This document shows positions 6,233 through 6,514 of a DNA stretch of 6,514 bases, piece after piece (position 1 is the first letter of the stretch; each line of letters starts with the position of its first letter). Origin of the DNA: DATKYV01 sp035528275. GTDB taxonomy: Bacteria; Acidobacteriota; Terriglobia; UBA7540. The translations under genes were made by a program, and so were the position numbers. The stretch is from the NCBI GenBank assembly GCA_035528275.1, contig DATKYV010000255.1:1-6514 (forward strand). The letters run 5' to 3'. The notes beneath the pieces were generated by a model. It was not told the origin of the DNA. It searched no databases and was given only the letters and a program-made list of their open reading frames with translations.

Positions 6233-6387
6233 AATGTGCCACACCAAAAGTCCCGCTCAGCAGAGAGTACCGCCGTGGATGTGTGCCTAGTAGTGTTTGG
6301 CCACGGTTCCCGCGGCGGCGTTGGTTCATTCATGAAGAAACCTCCCCAGGAAGGATTGGCGAGGAAGGGTCCTAAAATCCGCACGGA

Positions 6388-6416
6388 AAGATACCAGCCT
6401 GGAGTCACCGAATCAA
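6388..6416 (-). promoter_or_regulatory. Candidate promoter for the Yip1-domain gene
   Basis: On the minus strand TTGATT (6416-6411) is followed after exactly 17 bases by TATCTT (6393-6388); each hexamer matches its consensus at four of six places. A transcript from about 6381 would have a leader of roughly 175 bases before the ATG at 6206, containing the small ORF at 6333. It is the best-spaced pair I found upstream of this gene. Confidence 0.4.
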
Positions 6417-6514
6417 GGGACGAACTTCCCAAGTGGGTAATCCAGCCCTGCAGGAGCTGTTCATTTCAAACGCTGGGGCGCGCTCGACTGCCCTTCTTGA
6501 CCTTTGAGACCTCA

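Larger units (their letters stand above)
6163..6333 (-). other. Possible small ORF upstream of and overlapping the Yip1-domain gene
   Basis: An ATG at 6333 has GGGGAGG exactly seven bases upstream and opens a 56-codon frame (begins MNEPTPPREPWPN) that ends at 6163, overlapping the Yip1-gene start by 44 bases in a different frame. A second ATG at 6329, in the Yip1 frame, lies four bases further on. The peptide has no membrane segment or motif I recognise. The good ribosome binding site is the only real support. It could be a regulatory upstream ORF, the remnant of a longer N-terminus, or chance. Confidence 0.25.
6207..6514. other. Upstream region without a confirmed gene
   Basis: This 308-base stretch at the right edge holds, on the minus strand, the candidate promoter (6388-6416), the small ORF starting at 6333, the G8 run and the Yip1-gene ribosome binding site. 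From 6417 to the edge I see no coding frame with a ribosome binding site, no RNA gene and no terminator. What lies upstream of the Yip1-domain gene is outside the window. Confidence 0.5.

Noticed and set aside
6207..6329. ATG at 6329 as the Yip1-gene start (412 residues)
   Set aside because: It adds 41 Arg- and Gly-rich residues without domain resemblance and is 11 bases from its ribosome binding site. The ATG at 6206 has AAAGGAGG five bases away and opens directly into the DUF2628-like motif.
6450..6464. Near-palindrome around CCTGCAGG at the right edge as an operator or terminator
   Set aside because: The symmetry is imperfect and short, no T run follows, and no adjacent gene is visible to give it meaning.
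1..6514. CRISPR array, tRNA or rRNA gene, insertion sequence or phage attachment site
   Set aside because: No regularly spaced repeats, no structural RNA signature, and no transposase, integrase or terminal repeats were seen on either strand; the content is chromosomal housekeeping.

Overview
The window carries the core of a tgt-yajC-secD-secF cluster, all on the minus strand. It is moderately GC-rich bacterial DNA. Three things suggest an acidobacterium: the gene order, the enlarged SecF, and the Yip1-domain membrane protein next door. That placement is an inference from remembered family features, not a search result. Every gene supported here reads on the minus strand, so transcription runs from high to low coordinates.

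Reading in transcription order: bases 6514-6207 have no convincing full gene. They hold a candidate promoter (6388-6416), a small ORF with a strong ribosome binding site (start 6333), and a run of eight G just ahead of the next gene. At 6206-5091 is a 371-residue membrane protein that appears to join an N-terminal DUF2628-like domain to a C-terminal Yip1-like domain. A 179-base spacer follows, with a candidate promoter lying almost on the tgt start.

The second unit is tgt (4911-3781), yajC (3676-3311), secD (3271-1670), secF (1602-376) and the start of an unidentified three-helix membrane protein that runs off the left edge (304-1). Spacers are 104, 39, 67 and 71 bases. Tgt puts the queuosine precursor preQ1 into tRNA. 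YajC, SecD and SecF form the accessory complex of the SecYEG channel that uses the proton gradient to help pull secreted proteins across the membrane. The association of tgt with sec genes is a common bacterial gene order rather than a known functional link.

No clearly new system is visible. The points most worth checking are the DUF2628-Yip1 architecture, the roughly 90-residue insertion in the SecF periplasmic domain, a short ORF with a good ribosome binding site that ends one base before secF, the G8 tract between competing starts of the Yip1 gene, and the loss of the usual cysteine near the Tgt active site.
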